Part shown: piece by piece, positions 39,878-49,031 of the stretch | How positions within the stretch are numbered: the first letter of the stretch is position 1 | How the letters are laid out: each line of letters starts with the position of its first letter | Assembly: GCA_964436975.1 (NCBI GenBank) | Contig: CAYTET010000003.1 | Location: forward strand, 1 to 49,302 | Source: CAYTET01 sp964436975 | GTDB taxonomy: Bacteria; Bacillota_I; Bacilli_A; Erysipelotrichales; Erysipelotrichaceae | Length of the DNA: 49,302 bases | Direction: 5' to 3' | Program-made: the position numbers and the translations under genes | Notes under the pieces: model-generated | Databases searched by the model: none | Told to the model about the DNA's origin: nothing | What the model saw: only the letters and a program-made list of their open reading frames with translations

Positions 39878-41619
39878 GCATAATAAAGACCCTGGATGAA
39901 CATCTGACCAACATGATTGCGGCCGGCGAAGTAGTTGAAAGACCGATGGGGGTTGTTAAGGAACTGGTTGAAAACTCTTTGGACGCCCAAGCCGGCAGCA
40001 TTGATGTTTTGGTAGTGGATGGCGGCTGTCAGAGCATCGAAGTCAGGGATGACGGCTGCGGAATGGACCAGACCGATGCCACCAAAGCCTTCAACCGCCA
40101 TGCCACCAGCAAGATCAGCCGGCCCGAGGACCTGTGGGCCATCGGCACCATGGGCTTCCGCGGCGAGGCTCTGCCTTCCATAGCCTCCGTATCAAAAGTA
40201 ACCCTGGATACCAGCAATGACATTGACAGCACCCATGTCCAGATCAATTACGGCAAACTGATCAGTGCCCAGCCCGGACCCTGTCCGAAAGGGACCCGTA
40301 TCAAAGTAGAAGAGCTGTTTTACAAAACGCCGGCCCGGCTGAAGCATCTGAAGTCCGGCAATGTGGAATTCAACTACATTCTGGATCTGATGCAGAAGAT
40401 GGTGCTGGCCCACCCGGAAGTAGCCTTCAGCTTATCCAGCGATGACAAAATAAGGCTGCAGACCAACGGCAGCGGGCGACTGGATGAAGTGCTGCTGGCA
40501 GTCTACGGTCTGGCGGCGGCCCAGTCAGCCGTGGCCTTCAATTGTGAAAACTACGACTTTAAAGTCAGCGGTCTATTAGTGCTGCCCCAGGTCATGCGCA
40601 GCAGCAAGCAGTATATCAGCCTGTTTATGAACCAGCGGCTGATCCGCAGCTACCCGCTGCAGAAAGCCGTTCTGGAAGGATATCAGGGCTACAGCATGCC
40701 GGACCGCTTCCCGATTGCCGTCATCAATATCAGTGCTGATCCGCATCTGATTGACGTCAATGTCCATCCTTCCAAATGGGAAGTGCGCATTTCTAAAGAG
40801 AAGCAGCTTTATGACCTGATTAAAAACGGAATCAGTGCAACCCTCCACCGCCAGATGAAGCCTTTGGATGCGGCGGCAGTCGTAGCTCCGCCGGTCAGCC
40901 AGTCCTATCTCAGCCAGCAGACCGAACTGTTTACTTCTAATCAGCCGGTTAAGGTCCTGCAGGATCAGCCGGCTGTACCCGCAGAGCCTATTCAGGCAGC
41001 GGCGGCCCCGGCCGGTCCGGTTAAGACCGCCAAGATCAATGCCCTGCCGACGCTGTCCTTTCTGAGCCAGCTGCACGGCCGCTATATTCTGGCCTGTGAC
41101 CAGGACCAGCTGTATATAATCGACCAGCATGCGGCCATGGAAAGATGCATGTATGAAAAAATCCGGACCAGCGTGGCGGAAAGCCAGATCATCCAGCAGC
41201 CGCTTTTAGTGCCCCTGGTCGTAAATCTGACTCTGACCCAGATGAACAGCCTGGATACAATCAACGCCATCACGGATACTTTCGGTCTGCATCTGGAGCC
41301 GTTCTCCAATAACTCGGTAATCGTCCGGCAGATTCCGCTATGGATGGAAGATGTGGATGAACAGCAGTTTATTATTGATCTGGCCCAGGCCATCATGGAT
41401 AACAGTGATATGAATCTATTGGCTGTGCGCAAAGAGAAAATTGCTTCTTTAGCCTGTCACAGCTCGGTAAAATTCAACCGGCATCTCAATGATGAAGAAT
41501 GCCGCGGCCTGCTGGTCAATCTGGCCGCCTGCCAGCAGCCTTTCAACTGCCCGCACGGCCGGCCGACGCTGATTGCCATCAGCAGCCAGCAGCTGCGCAA
41601 GGAGTTTGACCGTGAATGA
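39874..41619 (+). CDS. mutL: DNA mismatch repair protein MutL
   Basis: This 581-residue GHKL ATPase links MutS to strand removal. It has VVKELVENSLDAQA, DDGCGMD and GFRGEALPSIASV. The C-terminal part carries the endonuclease motif DQHAAMERCMYE (DQHA-x2-E-x4-E, about 417-428) and CPHGRPT, so this is the nicking type found in organisms without MutH. It is coupled to mutS by ATGA and overlaps miaA by 8 bases. Confidence 0.96.
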   Translation: MSIIKTLDEHLTNMIAAGEVVERPMGVVKELVENSLDAQAGSIDVLVVDGGCQSIEVRDDGCGMDQTDATKAFNRHATSKISRPEDLWAIGTMGFRGEALPSIASVSKVTLDTSNDIDSTHVQINYGKLISAQPGPCPKGTRIKVEELFYKTPARLKHLKSGNVEFNYILDLMQKMVLAHPEVAFSLSSDDKIRLQTNGSGRLDEVLLAVYGLAAAQSAVAFNCENYDFKVSGLLVLPQVMRSSKQYISLFMNQRLIRSYPLQKAVLEGYQGYSMPDRFPIAVINISADPHLIDVNVHPSKWEVRISKEKQLYDLIKNGISATLHRQMKPLDAAAVVAPPVSQSYLSQQTELFTSNQPVKVLQDQPAVPAEPIQAAAAPAGPVKTAKINALPTLSFLSQLHGRYILACDQDQLYIIDQHAAMERCMYEKIRTSVAESQIIQQPLLVPLVVNLTLTQMNSLDTINAITDTFGLHLEPFSNNSVIVRQIPLWMEDVDEQQFIIDLAQAIMDNSDMNLLAVRKEKIASLACHSSVKFNRHLNDEECRGLLVNLAACQQPFNCPHGRPTLIAISSQQLRKEFDRE

Positions 41620-42514
41620 GAAGGTGATTGCCCTGGTCGGTCCTACGGCCAGCGGCAAGAGCGGTCTGGGCGTCAGTCTGGCCCGCCAGTTTGACGGGCA
41701 GATTATCAGCGGTGACAGCATTGCGGTATACCGCGGCTTTGATATCGGCAGCGCCAAGCCGACCCGCCAGCAGCAGGGCGGCATTACCCACTATCTCATT
41801 GATGAATTGGACCCGGACCAGCCTTACAGTGTTTATCAGTTTCAGCAGCAGAGCCGCAAACTGATCGGACAGATTGCGGCGGCCGGTAAACTGCCGGTAA
41901 TTGTCGGGGGAACCGGTCTGTACATCAAAGCCCTGCTGTATGATTATACTTTTACGGAAGGAATGGCGGCTGATCACCAGGCCTATGCGGATGTTGCCAC
42001 CGCAACGCTTTATCAGCGCCTGGCTGCCGCCGATCCGGCGGCGGCTGTTAAAATTGATCCGCATAACCGGCAGCGGCTTGTCCATGCGCTGGCCATGGCT
42101 GAAAGCGGTCATCCTAAATCCGCCCAGGAAGCCGGCCAGAGCCACCAGTGTCTGTATGACGCCCTGATTATCGGTCTGACCCTGCCCAAAGAGATGCTGC
42201 AGAAAAGAATAGACCAGCGGGTCAGCGCCATGATGGCGGCCGGCCTAAAGGAAGAAGTTAAAACAATAACAGCCGCCTATGGCTGGCAGATCAGTGGAAT
42301 GAAGGGGATCGGCTATAAAGAATTCGCTCCTTATTTTGCCGGTCAGCAGACATTGGAGCAGGTTGAAGAGCAGATAAAGATTCATACCCGCCAGTTTGCC
42401 AAAAGACAGTATACCTGGTGGCGCCACCAGCTGCCGGTTGACTGGTATGATGTCAGCCAGACCGGCTGGCAGAATAATGTTGAAAGGGATGTCAGAGCAT
42501 GGCTGAACAGATAA
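41612..42514 (+). CDS. miaA: tRNA dimethylallyltransferase MiaA
   Basis: This 300-residue enzyme prenylates A37 in tRNAs reading U-starting codons. It has the P-loop GPTASGKSGL (about 9-18), SGDSIAVYRGFDIGSAKPT and GGTGLYIKALL. The usual DSMQVY reads DSIAVY. The start is GTG 41612: AAGGAG lies 7 bases before it and the protein then begins (M)NEKVIALVGPTASGKS; the earlier 41573 codon lies deep inside mutL. It overlaps mutL by 8 bases and tcdA by 16. Confidence 0.94.
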   Translation: MNEKVIALVGPTASGKSGLGVSLARQFDGQIISGDSIAVYRGFDIGSAKPTRQQQGGITHYLIDELDPDQPYSVYQFQQQSRKLIGQIAAAGKLPVIVGGTGLYIKALLYDYTFTEGMAADHQAYADVATATLYQRLAAADPAAAVKIDPHNRQRLVHALAMAESGHPKSAQEAGQSHQCLYDALIIGLTLPKEMLQKRIDQRVSAMMAAGLKEEVKTITAAYGWQISGMKGIGYKEFAPYFAGQQTLEQVEEQIKIHTRQFAKRQYTWWRHQLPVDWYDVSQTGWQNNVERDVRAWLNR

Positions 42515-43233
42515 ACCAGTTTGAACGGATTACGCGCCTGCTGACCAGCGAACAGCTGGCCAAATTGAAAAACAGCCGGGTTTTAATTGCCGGCATTGGC
42601 GGAGTAGGCTCTTATGCGGCGGAAGCTTTAAGCCGCAGCGGGGTCGGCCATCTGGTCCTGGTTGATGCGGACACTGTCGAATTATCGAATTTAAACCGCC
42701 AGATTGAGGCCCTTCATTCGACTTTAAACCAGCCGAAAACCGCAGTGATGAAGCAGCGGATCGCTGACATCAACCCGGACTGTGAAGTCACCGTCTTTCA
42801 GACGATGCTGACCGCGGCCAGCCTGGATTCCTTCTTTGTCCAGCCCGTCGATTATGTTGTTGATGCCATTGACACCATATCCTGCAAAATTGACTTAATC
42901 AGTTATGCCATCAGCCATCAGATCCCGGTTCTCTCGGCGCTGGGGATGGCCAACCGGCTGGACCCGACCAAGATAATACTGACAACCCTGGATAAAACCA
43001 GTGCCGATCCGCTGGCCAAAGCGATGCGGATTCAATGCCGCCAGCGGCAGCTGGCCCTGGACTTTCCGGTCGTCTTTTCAACTGAAAAGCCGGTCGCGGC
43101 GGCCCTGCTGACCGACCCGCTGGGCGCAACTTCCAAGCAGAAATACCAGCTGGGCTCAATGATCTTTGTTCCGGCGGCGGCCGGTCTTGCCTTAGCCTAT
43201 GCCGCTGTCATGGCGATAGCGCAGCCGGACTGA
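42499..43233 (+). CDS. tcdA: tRNA threonylcarbamoyladenosine dehydratase TcdA-like
   Basis: This 244-residue E1-like ATP-dependent enzyme (ThiF/HesA fold, CsdL/YgdL type) cyclises t6A37 to ct6A. GIGGVGSYAAEALSRSG (about 32-48) is the nucleotide loop and VDADTVELSNLNRQ the second motif; DAIDTISCKIDLI follows. AAAGGGA precedes the start. The gene lies among tRNA-modification neighbours, which supports the role. Confidence 0.9.
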   Translation: MAEQINQFERITRLLTSEQLAKLKNSRVLIAGIGGVGSYAAEALSRSGVGHLVLVDADTVELSNLNRQIEALHSTLNQPKTAVMKQRIADINPDCEVTVFQTMLTAASLDSFFVQPVDYVVDAIDTISCKIDLISYAISHQIPVLSALGMANRLDPTKIILTTLDKTSADPLAKAMRIQCRQRQLALDFPVVFSTEKPVAAALLTDPLGATSKQKYQLGSMIFVPAAAGLALAYAAVMAIAQPD

Positions 43234-43239
43234 TTGTAG

Positions 43240-43245
43240 TAGAAT
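43240..43245 (+). promoter_or_regulatory. Candidate -10 element of pth-mfd
   Basis: TAGAAT lies 30 bases before the pth ATG. No strong -35 is visible. Confidence 0.35.
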
Positions 43246-43274
43246 AGAGAAACCAAAAAGGGGGAGTGACGGTT

Positions 43275-43847
43275 ATGAAATTAATTGTCGGACTCGGCAA
43301 TCCGGGTCCTGAATACGAAAACAGCCGTCATAACACCGGGTATATGACCGTGGCCAGGGTGGCTGCCACCCTGCAGACGGCCATCAGCCGGCAGCAGTTT
43401 AACGCTTTGACCGGCACGGTTAATTACCAGAATGAAAAAGTCATTCTGATGCAGCCGCTGACTTACATGAACGAATCAGGAAGAGCTGTTAAAGCGGCCG
43501 TCGATTATTATAAGCTGCCTGTGGATGACATTATCATCATCTATGATGACATGGATCTGAAATGCGGTCAGATCAGGTTGCGCCAGGCCGGTTCGTCCGC
43601 CGGCCATAACGGCATCAACAGCATCATTGCCTGTCTGAATACGGATGTCTTTAACCGCATCCGCATCGGCGTTGAGCACAACCGGCTGCTGGAAACACCG
43701 GATTACGTGCTGTCCGGCTACACCGCCGAGCAGCGCCCCGCGATGATTGAAGCTCAGACCAGAGCGGCGCAGGCCGCCATTGAAGCCATCAGCCATCCTT
43801 TTAAAGAGGTTATGGAGAAATACAATCAGAATCGGGGTGAGGGCTGA
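43275..43847 (+). CDS. pth: Peptidyl-tRNA hydrolase
   Basis: This 190-residue hydrolase frees tRNA from stalled peptidyl-tRNA. It begins KLIVGLGNPGPEYENSRHNTGY, with the catalytic His in NSRHN (about residue 20), MNESGRAV and IYDDMDL with the catalytic Asp, then GSSAGHNGINSI. ATG 43275 follows GGGGGAG; the GTG-like codon at 43266 is inside that site. The stop overlaps the apparent start of mfd. Pth-mfd is a common Bacillota pair. Confidence 0.96.
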   Translation: MKLIVGLGNPGPEYENSRHNTGYMTVARVAATLQTAISRQQFNALTGTVNYQNEKVILMQPLTYMNESGRAVKAAVDYYKLPVDDIIIIYDDMDLKCGQIRLRQAGSSAGHNGINSIIACLNTDVFNRIRIGVEHNRLLETPDYVLSGYTAEQRPAMIEAQTRAAQAAIEAISHPFKEVMEKYNQNRGEG

Positions 43848-46800
43848 TTAACAAAGAAATATGGTCGGCGCTGCAGCAGGATGCCGCGGTCAGGGCCCTG
43901 ACGGAAAACGTCAGCGGCCTGGCGGCTTCAGCCGCCGTTGAAGAAAGCCTGATCCTGGCAGCCAGCTACAAAGCCCGGCCGCGGGTCATGGTTGTTGTTA
44001 AAAATAACTTATATGCCGCCCAGCAGCTGTTCAGCAGGCTATACCCCCTGCTTGACAGCCAGGTGCGGCTTTATGCCGTGGAGGAATCGCTGCGGGTCGA
44101 AGCCGTCGCGTCAACCCCGACCATGCATGCTGACCAGATGGAAACCTTAGTCGAACTGATCCAGCATCCGGCCCGGCCCAAGCTGCTGATAACCCATCCT
44201 GCCGCTTTGACCCGCTATCTGCCCCGGCCGTCAGACTTTAAAAGCCATATCATTGATCTGCAGGTCGGCCAGTCCATGGTCAGAGCAGAGCTGCAGCAGA
44301 AACTGGGCGAAAGCGGATATAAGCATGCCGACCGGGTCGACCAGCCGCTGACATATGCCGTGCGCGGCGGTGTCATTGACGTTTTTTCCATTCAGGAAAA
44401 CATGCCGCTGCGCATCGAATTCTTTGATGATGAGATTGACAGTCTGCGCTATTTTGATCCGGCTGACCAGCGCACCGTTAAAAAGATCAGCCATGCCACG
44501 ATTATGCCGGCCAGTGAACTGATCTACAGTCAGGATTTTGCGTCTGTCCAAAACCGCATCCAGCAGCAGCTCGGCAAAGATACAGTAGGCTGTCCGTATC
44601 CGGAAAGCCTGAAAGACAATGTCAATAATGACATATCATATCTGCAGGCCCGTCTCTTTGAGCCCTACCTGTACCGCTACCGCTGCTTTTTTGATAATAC
44701 TTCCACAGTGCTGGATTATCTTGAAAATCCGCAGCTATATCTGATTACACCCGAAGAAATCGAGACCAGCCGCCAGCACAGCCTGCAGGATAACACCGAG
44801 TACATCCAGCAGTTGTATGCCCAGGGCAAGGGGCTGAATTATTACAGCCTGTTTGCCGATTATGACCGGCTTGTCAGCCGGTATGCGGCTTACCAGGTGG
44901 CCCTGTTTACCGACAAGACCCATCAGATCAAATCCGGCATCGCTCCGGTTTATTTCCCGCAGCTGAGTCTGGATGAAATGACGGCTGCTCTGGCGACGCA
45001 GGCCGCCAAAACTAAAATCTATCTGAGCCTGGATTCAACCCAGACCAAGATGGTATATGAGGCCTTTAAACGCAGCGGCATCCGGCCGGAGAATGTTGTC
45101 ACCTTTATTCCGGAAGAGTTTACCGGCGGCTTTTCCTGCGGCAGCTTTACGGTTCTGACCGGTCACGAACTGTTTGGCGCCCCTGTCAAACTGGGCCGCT
45201 ATGCCGCCAAGTTTAAGGAAGCCCAGCAGCTGAGCGACTATCAGGATTTGAATATCGGTGATTATGTTGTTCATTCCCAGTATGGCATCGGCCGGTATGC
45301 CGGCATTGAAACCAAGCAGGCCGGCAGCATTCACCGGGATTATCTGAAAGTAATTTATAAGGATGACGATGTGCTGCTGGTTCCGCTGGAGCAGTTCCGG
45401 CTGGTCCGCAAATTTGTCGGGGCGGAAGGCGTCGGCGTCCGGCTCAACAAACTGGGCACCGACACCTGGAACAAGACCAAGGCAAAGATCAAAGAAGATG
45501 TCATGCTGATTGCCCAGCAGCTGATGGAACTGTACCAGCTGCGGCAGCAGGATATCGGTTATGCCTTCAGCGCCGATGATGATAATGTCCGTTCCTTTGA
45601 GGCCCATTTTGCCTATGAACTGACTCCGGACCAGAAACAGGCCATCCGGGAAATCAAGAAAGATATGCAAACCCCCCGGCCGATGGACCGGCTGCTGTGC
45701 GGCGATGTCGGCTTCGGCAAGACGGAAGTGGCGATGATTGCCGCCTTTAAAGCCGTCAACGATCTGAAGCAGGTCGCCTATCTGTGCCCGACCACTATTC
45801 TGTCACGGCAGCACTACAACACCTTTATCGAAAGATTCAAGGGCTTCGGGGTAAAAATTGCCCTGCTCAACCGCTATGTGCCGGAAAATGAGCAGCAGGA
45901 TATTCTGCAGCAGGTCAGAACCCATCAGATTGATATTCTCATCGGAACCCACCGGATTCTCAGCAAAGACGTCAAATTCGACGATCTGGGCTTTCTGATC
46001 ATTGACGAAGAGCAGCGCTTCGGCGTTCAGGCCAAGGAAAGAATCAAGAAGTACAAGCAGTCCATTGATGTGCTTTCGCTGTCCGCCACCCCGATTCCCC
46101 GGACCCTGCAGATGTCTTTAATCGGAGTGCGCAGTCTGTCCCAGCTTGATACCCCGCCTTTAAACCGGCTGCCGATTCAGACTTATGTGGTTGAGAAAAA
46201 CGATTCTTTGGTCAAGGAAGTCATCCAGCGGGAACTGGCCCGCAGCGGCCAGGTCTTTTACCTGCATAACAATGTGACGACCATTTACAGCCTGGCTTCC
46301 AAGCTGGGCGTTCTGATTCCGACGGCCCGCATCGGTGTAGCCCACGGCCAGATGGACCGGCAGACCATCGAGGATGTCATGTATGATTTTACAATGGGCA
46401 AATATGATGTGCTGGTCTGCACCACGATTATTGAAACCGGCATCGATATATCCAATGCCAACACCATTATTATTGACAAGGCCGACAATTTCGGTCTGGC
46501 CCAGCTTTACCAGATCCGCGGCCGGGTCGGCCGCAGCGACCGGATTGCCTATGCTTACCTGATGTATGACGGCCAGCGCCAGCTCAGTGAAATAGCGACC
46601 AAGCGGCTGCAGGCCATCAAGGACTTTACCGAACTGGGCTCCGGCTATAAAGTTGCCATGCGGGATCTGACGATACGGGGTGCCGGTGATCTGCTGGGTG
46701 AAAAGCAGGCCGGCTTCATCAACACGGTCGGAATGGATATGTATATCCAGCTGCTTCATGATGCCATTGCCGTTCAGCAGGGCCAGCCCGTTTTGGAAGA

Positions 46801-47266
46801 AGGGCCGGTTAAGAGAATCAATGATGTCGACGGCTACATTCCGGCGCAGTTCTCCGAGCAGGACAAGGAAAAGCTCAGCCTGTACCAGCGCATAGATGAA
46901 GCCAAGGATATCAAGCATCTGCTGGCGCTGCAGGAAGAAATCGGCGACCGCTATGGCCGGCTGCCCAAGCCGATTCAGCTGCTGTTTGAAAAGAAACGGC
47001 TGGAAGTGCTGGTGGGCAGTGCCCATTATGAGCGCTTTGACGAGACGGCTAAAAATGTCAAACTCACCCTGACCGCCGGCTTCAGCAATGGTCTGGACGG
47101 GGTCAAACTGTTTGAAGGGCTGTACAAGATTGACACTGAACTGCTGCCGCGCTATGCCAGCAATCAGATTTCGATTACCTTCGCCAAAAAGAAGAACTGG
47201 CTGGATGAAGTTATCGCCGCTGTTGATCTGATTGAACAGCTTGGCGCACCGGCCGTAAAAAAGTAA
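43847..47266 (+). CDS. mfd: Transcription-repair coupling factor Mfd, non-AUG start
   Basis: This about 1,139-residue translocase removes stalled RNA polymerase and recruits UvrA. The UvrB-like N-terminal domain extends well before the first ATG (43988): INKEIWSALQQDAAVRALT, SLILAASYKARPRVMVVVKNNLY. No ATG, GTG or TTG is available after the in-frame TGA at 43838. ATT 43847 stands where ATG is expected, after GGGGTGAGG; CTG 43844 is the alternative. The RNA-polymerase domain reads DYVVHSQYGIGRYAGIE; Walker A is GDVGFGKTEVAM (about 620), DEEQRFG follows (about 720), and motif VI-type RGRVGRSDR is present. Confidence 0.92.
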   Translation: MNKEIWSALQQDAAVRALTENVSGLAASAAVEESLILAASYKARPRVMVVVKNNLYAAQQLFSRLYPLLDSQVRLYAVEESLRVEAVASTPTMHADQMETLVELIQHPARPKLLITHPAALTRYLPRPSDFKSHIIDLQVGQSMVRAELQQKLGESGYKHADRVDQPLTYAVRGGVIDVFSIQENMPLRIEFFDDEIDSLRYFDPADQRTVKKISHATIMPASELIYSQDFASVQNRIQQQLGKDTVGCPYPESLKDNVNNDISYLQARLFEPYLYRYRCFFDNTSTVLDYLENPQLYLITPEEIETSRQHSLQDNTEYIQQLYAQGKGLNYYSLFADYDRLVSRYAAYQVALFTDKTHQIKSGIAPVYFPQLSLDEMTAALATQAAKTKIYLSLDSTQTKMVYEAFKRSGIRPENVVTFIPEEFTGGFSCGSFTVLTGHELFGAPVKLGRYAAKFKEAQQLSDYQDLNIGDYVVHSQYGIGRYAGIETKQAGSIHRDYLKVIYKDDDVLLVPLEQFRLVRKFVGAEGVGVRLNKLGTDTWNKTKAKIKEDVMLIAQQLMELYQLRQQDIGYAFSADDDNVRSFEAHFAYELTPDQKQAIREIKKDMQTPRPMDRLLCGDVGFGKTEVAMIAAFKAVNDLKQVAYLCPTTILSRQHYNTFIERFKGFGVKIALLNRYVPENEQQDILQQVRTHQIDILIGTHRILSKDVKFDDLGFLIIDEEQRFGVQAKERIKKYKQSIDVLSLSATPIPRTLQMSLIGVRSLSQLDTPPLNRLPIQTYVVEKNDSLVKEVIQRELARSGQVFYLHNNVTTIYSLASKLGVLIPTARIGVAHGQMDRQTIEDVMYDFTMGKYDVLVCTTIIETGIDISNANTIIIDKADNFGLAQLYQIRGRVGRSDRIAYAYLMYDGQRQLSEIATKRLQAIKDFTELGSGYKVAMRDLTIRGAGDLLGEKQAGFINTVGMDMYIQLLHDAIAVQQGQPVLEEGPVKRINDVDGYIPAQFSEQDKEKLSLYQRIDEAKDIKHLLALQEEIGDRYGRLPKPIQLLFEKKRLEVLVGSAHYERFDETAKNVKLTLTAGFSNGLDGVKLFEGLYKIDTELLPRYASNQISITFAKKKNWLDEVIAAVDLIEQLGAPAVKK

Positions 47267-47276
47267 AAGGGGCCTT

Positions 47277-47954
47277 ATGGAAAACTATCGGATTTTTCTG
47301 GTTGAGGACGATGCCACCATCGGCCGGACCGTGGCGGCTTATCTGAAGGGCTGTGGCTATGAGGTCATCCGGGCGGATGATTTTCAAAAAGTCGATCAGC
47401 AGTTTGCAGCCTGCCGGCCGCATCTGGTGATCATGGACATCGGTCTGCCTTTTTATAATGGCTATCACTGGTGTGCCGCCATCCGTGCCGAATCCAAAGT
47501 TCCGGTTCTGTTTCTTTCTTCAGCCTCAGACAACCTGAACCAGATAACAGCTCTGGAAATGGGCGGCGATGACTTTGTGGCCAAGCCTTTTGATCTGGGC
47601 TTTCTGACCGCCAAGATCGGAGCGCTGCTGCGAAGAAGCTATGATTTCAGCGAACCGGCCGCGGTATTGACCGCCGGCGCCGTCAGTCTGAATCTGGCTG
47701 AAGGCTGTCTGACAACCGGCGGCCAGACGGTTGAACTGACTAAAAACGAAATCCGGATCCTGGAGATGCTGATGCGGCAGCCGGGACATGTGGTAACCCG
47801 GACAGCCCTGATGGAAAAACTTTGGGCTTCCGATGAATACATTGATGACAATACCCTGACGGTCAATATCAACAGACTGCGCGCCAAACTGGCGGCAGTT
47901 GGCCAGAGCGATTTTATTAAAACCCGCAAAGGCCTCGGATACAGCACCGGCTGA
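47277..47954 (+). CDS. bceR: OmpR/PhoB-type response regulator, BceR-like
   Basis: This 225-residue regulator has a receiver domain (1-118; VEDD at 9-12, phospho-acceptor Asp54 in IMDIGLP, Lys in AKPF) and a winged-helix domain (about 130-225; LTKNEIRILEMLMRQPG, YIDDNTLTVNINRLRAKL, RKGLGY). AAAGGGG precedes the start. It is followed by an intramembrane-sensing kinase and a BceA-type ATPase, the classic bacitracin/peptide-response set. The inducing peptide is unknown. Confidence 0.88.
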   Translation: MENYRIFLVEDDATIGRTVAAYLKGCGYEVIRADDFQKVDQQFAACRPHLVIMDIGLPFYNGYHWCAAIRAESKVPVLFLSSASDNLNQITALEMGGDDFVAKPFDLGFLTAKIGALLRRSYDFSEPAAVLTAGAVSLNLAEGCLTTGGQTVELTKNEIRILEMLMRQPGHVVTRTALMEKLWASDEYIDDNTLTVNINRLRAKLAAVGQSDFIKTRKGLGYSTG

Positions 47955-47956
47955 TC

Positions 47957-48934
47957 ATGAAAAGCTATCTGCGCTTCCGGCGGGATGCCGTGCTGACAGT
48001 CAGTCTGACCATGATTCTGCTGGCCGCTGTCTTTGACCTGTTTGCCCTCAGCTGGCGGATCTATTTTTATTTTGCGGCGCTGCTGCTCTTTTTTCTGCTG
48101 CTGACCGCCCTGTTTGACTATCAGCGCTACCGGCAGAGCAAAGAAAAGGTCGAAAAGATGCTGGCCAACAGCACAAGTGACAACTTCACTTTTCCGGCGG
48201 CACCGGATGACATTTCCCGGGATTACCAGAAGCTGATTGCCGCCATGGCCGGCCAGCGGGCCGATCTCAGGACCAGGGCGGAAAATGAGGCTGTCTCAAG
48301 AGAAGATTACTATCTTTTATGGACCCATCAGATAAAGACTCCGATTGCCGCGGCCAACCTGCTGCTGCAGAGTGGCCGGCTGAACCGCAGTGAGCTGCAG
48401 GGTCAGCTGTTTTCCATCAGCCGCTATGTCGAAATGGCCCTGACGTATAACCGGCTGACGGCACCACAGACCGATCTGGTCTTTAAAATCTATGACCTGG
48501 ACGGCATAATCCAGACCCAGATTCACAACTATGCACCACTGTTTATCCGCCGCCATATTAAGCTGGATTATCAGCCGGCTGGCCGCAGGATTCTGACTGA
48601 TTCCAAATGGCTGGGCTTTGTGATCGGCCAGCTGCTTGATAATGCCATCAAGTATACGCCGGACCAGGGCCGGATAACGATCCGCTGCCAGGCTGAAAAG
48701 CTGTTTATTTCCGATACCGGCATCGGCATCAGCGCCTCGGATCTGCCCCGGCTGGGCGAGAAAGGCTTTACCGGCAATAACGGCCGGTATGACAAGAAAG
48801 CCAGCGGGCTGGGTTTGTATCTGTGTAAAAGCATTATGACCCGGCTGAACCAGACGCTGACCATTGAGTCCGAACCGGGCCAGGGCACCACGGTGATGCT
48901 GACCATCGCCGACGGGCCGGCCGTCATTGAATAA
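47957..48934 (+). CDS. bceS: Intramembrane-sensing histidine kinase, BceS-like
   Basis: This 325-residue kinase has two membrane helices (about 11-30 and 34-54) with almost no outside loop, as in BceS-type kinases that sense through their ABC permease. The phosphorylated His124 is in WTHQIKTPIAA. The ATPase part has QLLDNAIKYTP (N box), DTGIGISASDLPRLGEKGFTG and SGLGLYLCKSI. It starts 2 bases after bceR. Probably senses antimicrobial peptides with the ABC transporter that begins downstream. Confidence 0.9.
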   Translation: MKSYLRFRRDAVLTVSLTMILLAAVFDLFALSWRIYFYFAALLLFFLLLTALFDYQRYRQSKEKVEKMLANSTSDNFTFPAAPDDISRDYQKLIAAMAGQRADLRTRAENEAVSREDYYLLWTHQIKTPIAAANLLLQSGRLNRSELQGQLFSISRYVEMALTYNRLTAPQTDLVFKIYDLDGIIQTQIHNYAPLFIRRHIKLDYQPAGRRILTDSKWLGFVIGQLLDNAIKYTPDQGRITIRCQAEKLFISDTGIGISASDLPRLGEKGFTGNNGRYDKKASGLGLYLCKSIMTRLNQTLTIESEPGQGTTVMLTIADGPAVIE

Positions 48935-48940
48935 GCATCC

Positions 48941-48966
48941 TTACAAAACTGTTAGGAAAATGTAAG
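48941..48966 (+). promoter_or_regulatory. Candidate BceR-binding site
   Basis: TTACA-AAAC-TGTTA (48941-48954) matches the TnACA-N4-TGTAA binding pattern of BceR-type regulators with one mismatch, and TGTAAG follows at 48961. It lies before the ABC ATPase gene, the usual target. Confidence 0.55.
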
Positions 48967-49031
48967 CCGGTTCGATGGCAGCGCCAGCGGCTTTCTTATA
49001 GGATGGTAGATGCTGATAGGAGGACTATGAA

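Noticed and set aside
46160..47026. A 288-codon open frame antisense to mfd
   Set aside because: It lies opposite conserved helicase motifs of Mfd and has no ribosome site.
43988..47266. ATG 43988 as the start of mfd
   Set aside because: It would remove about 47 residues of the UvrB-like domain that read through clearly upstream.
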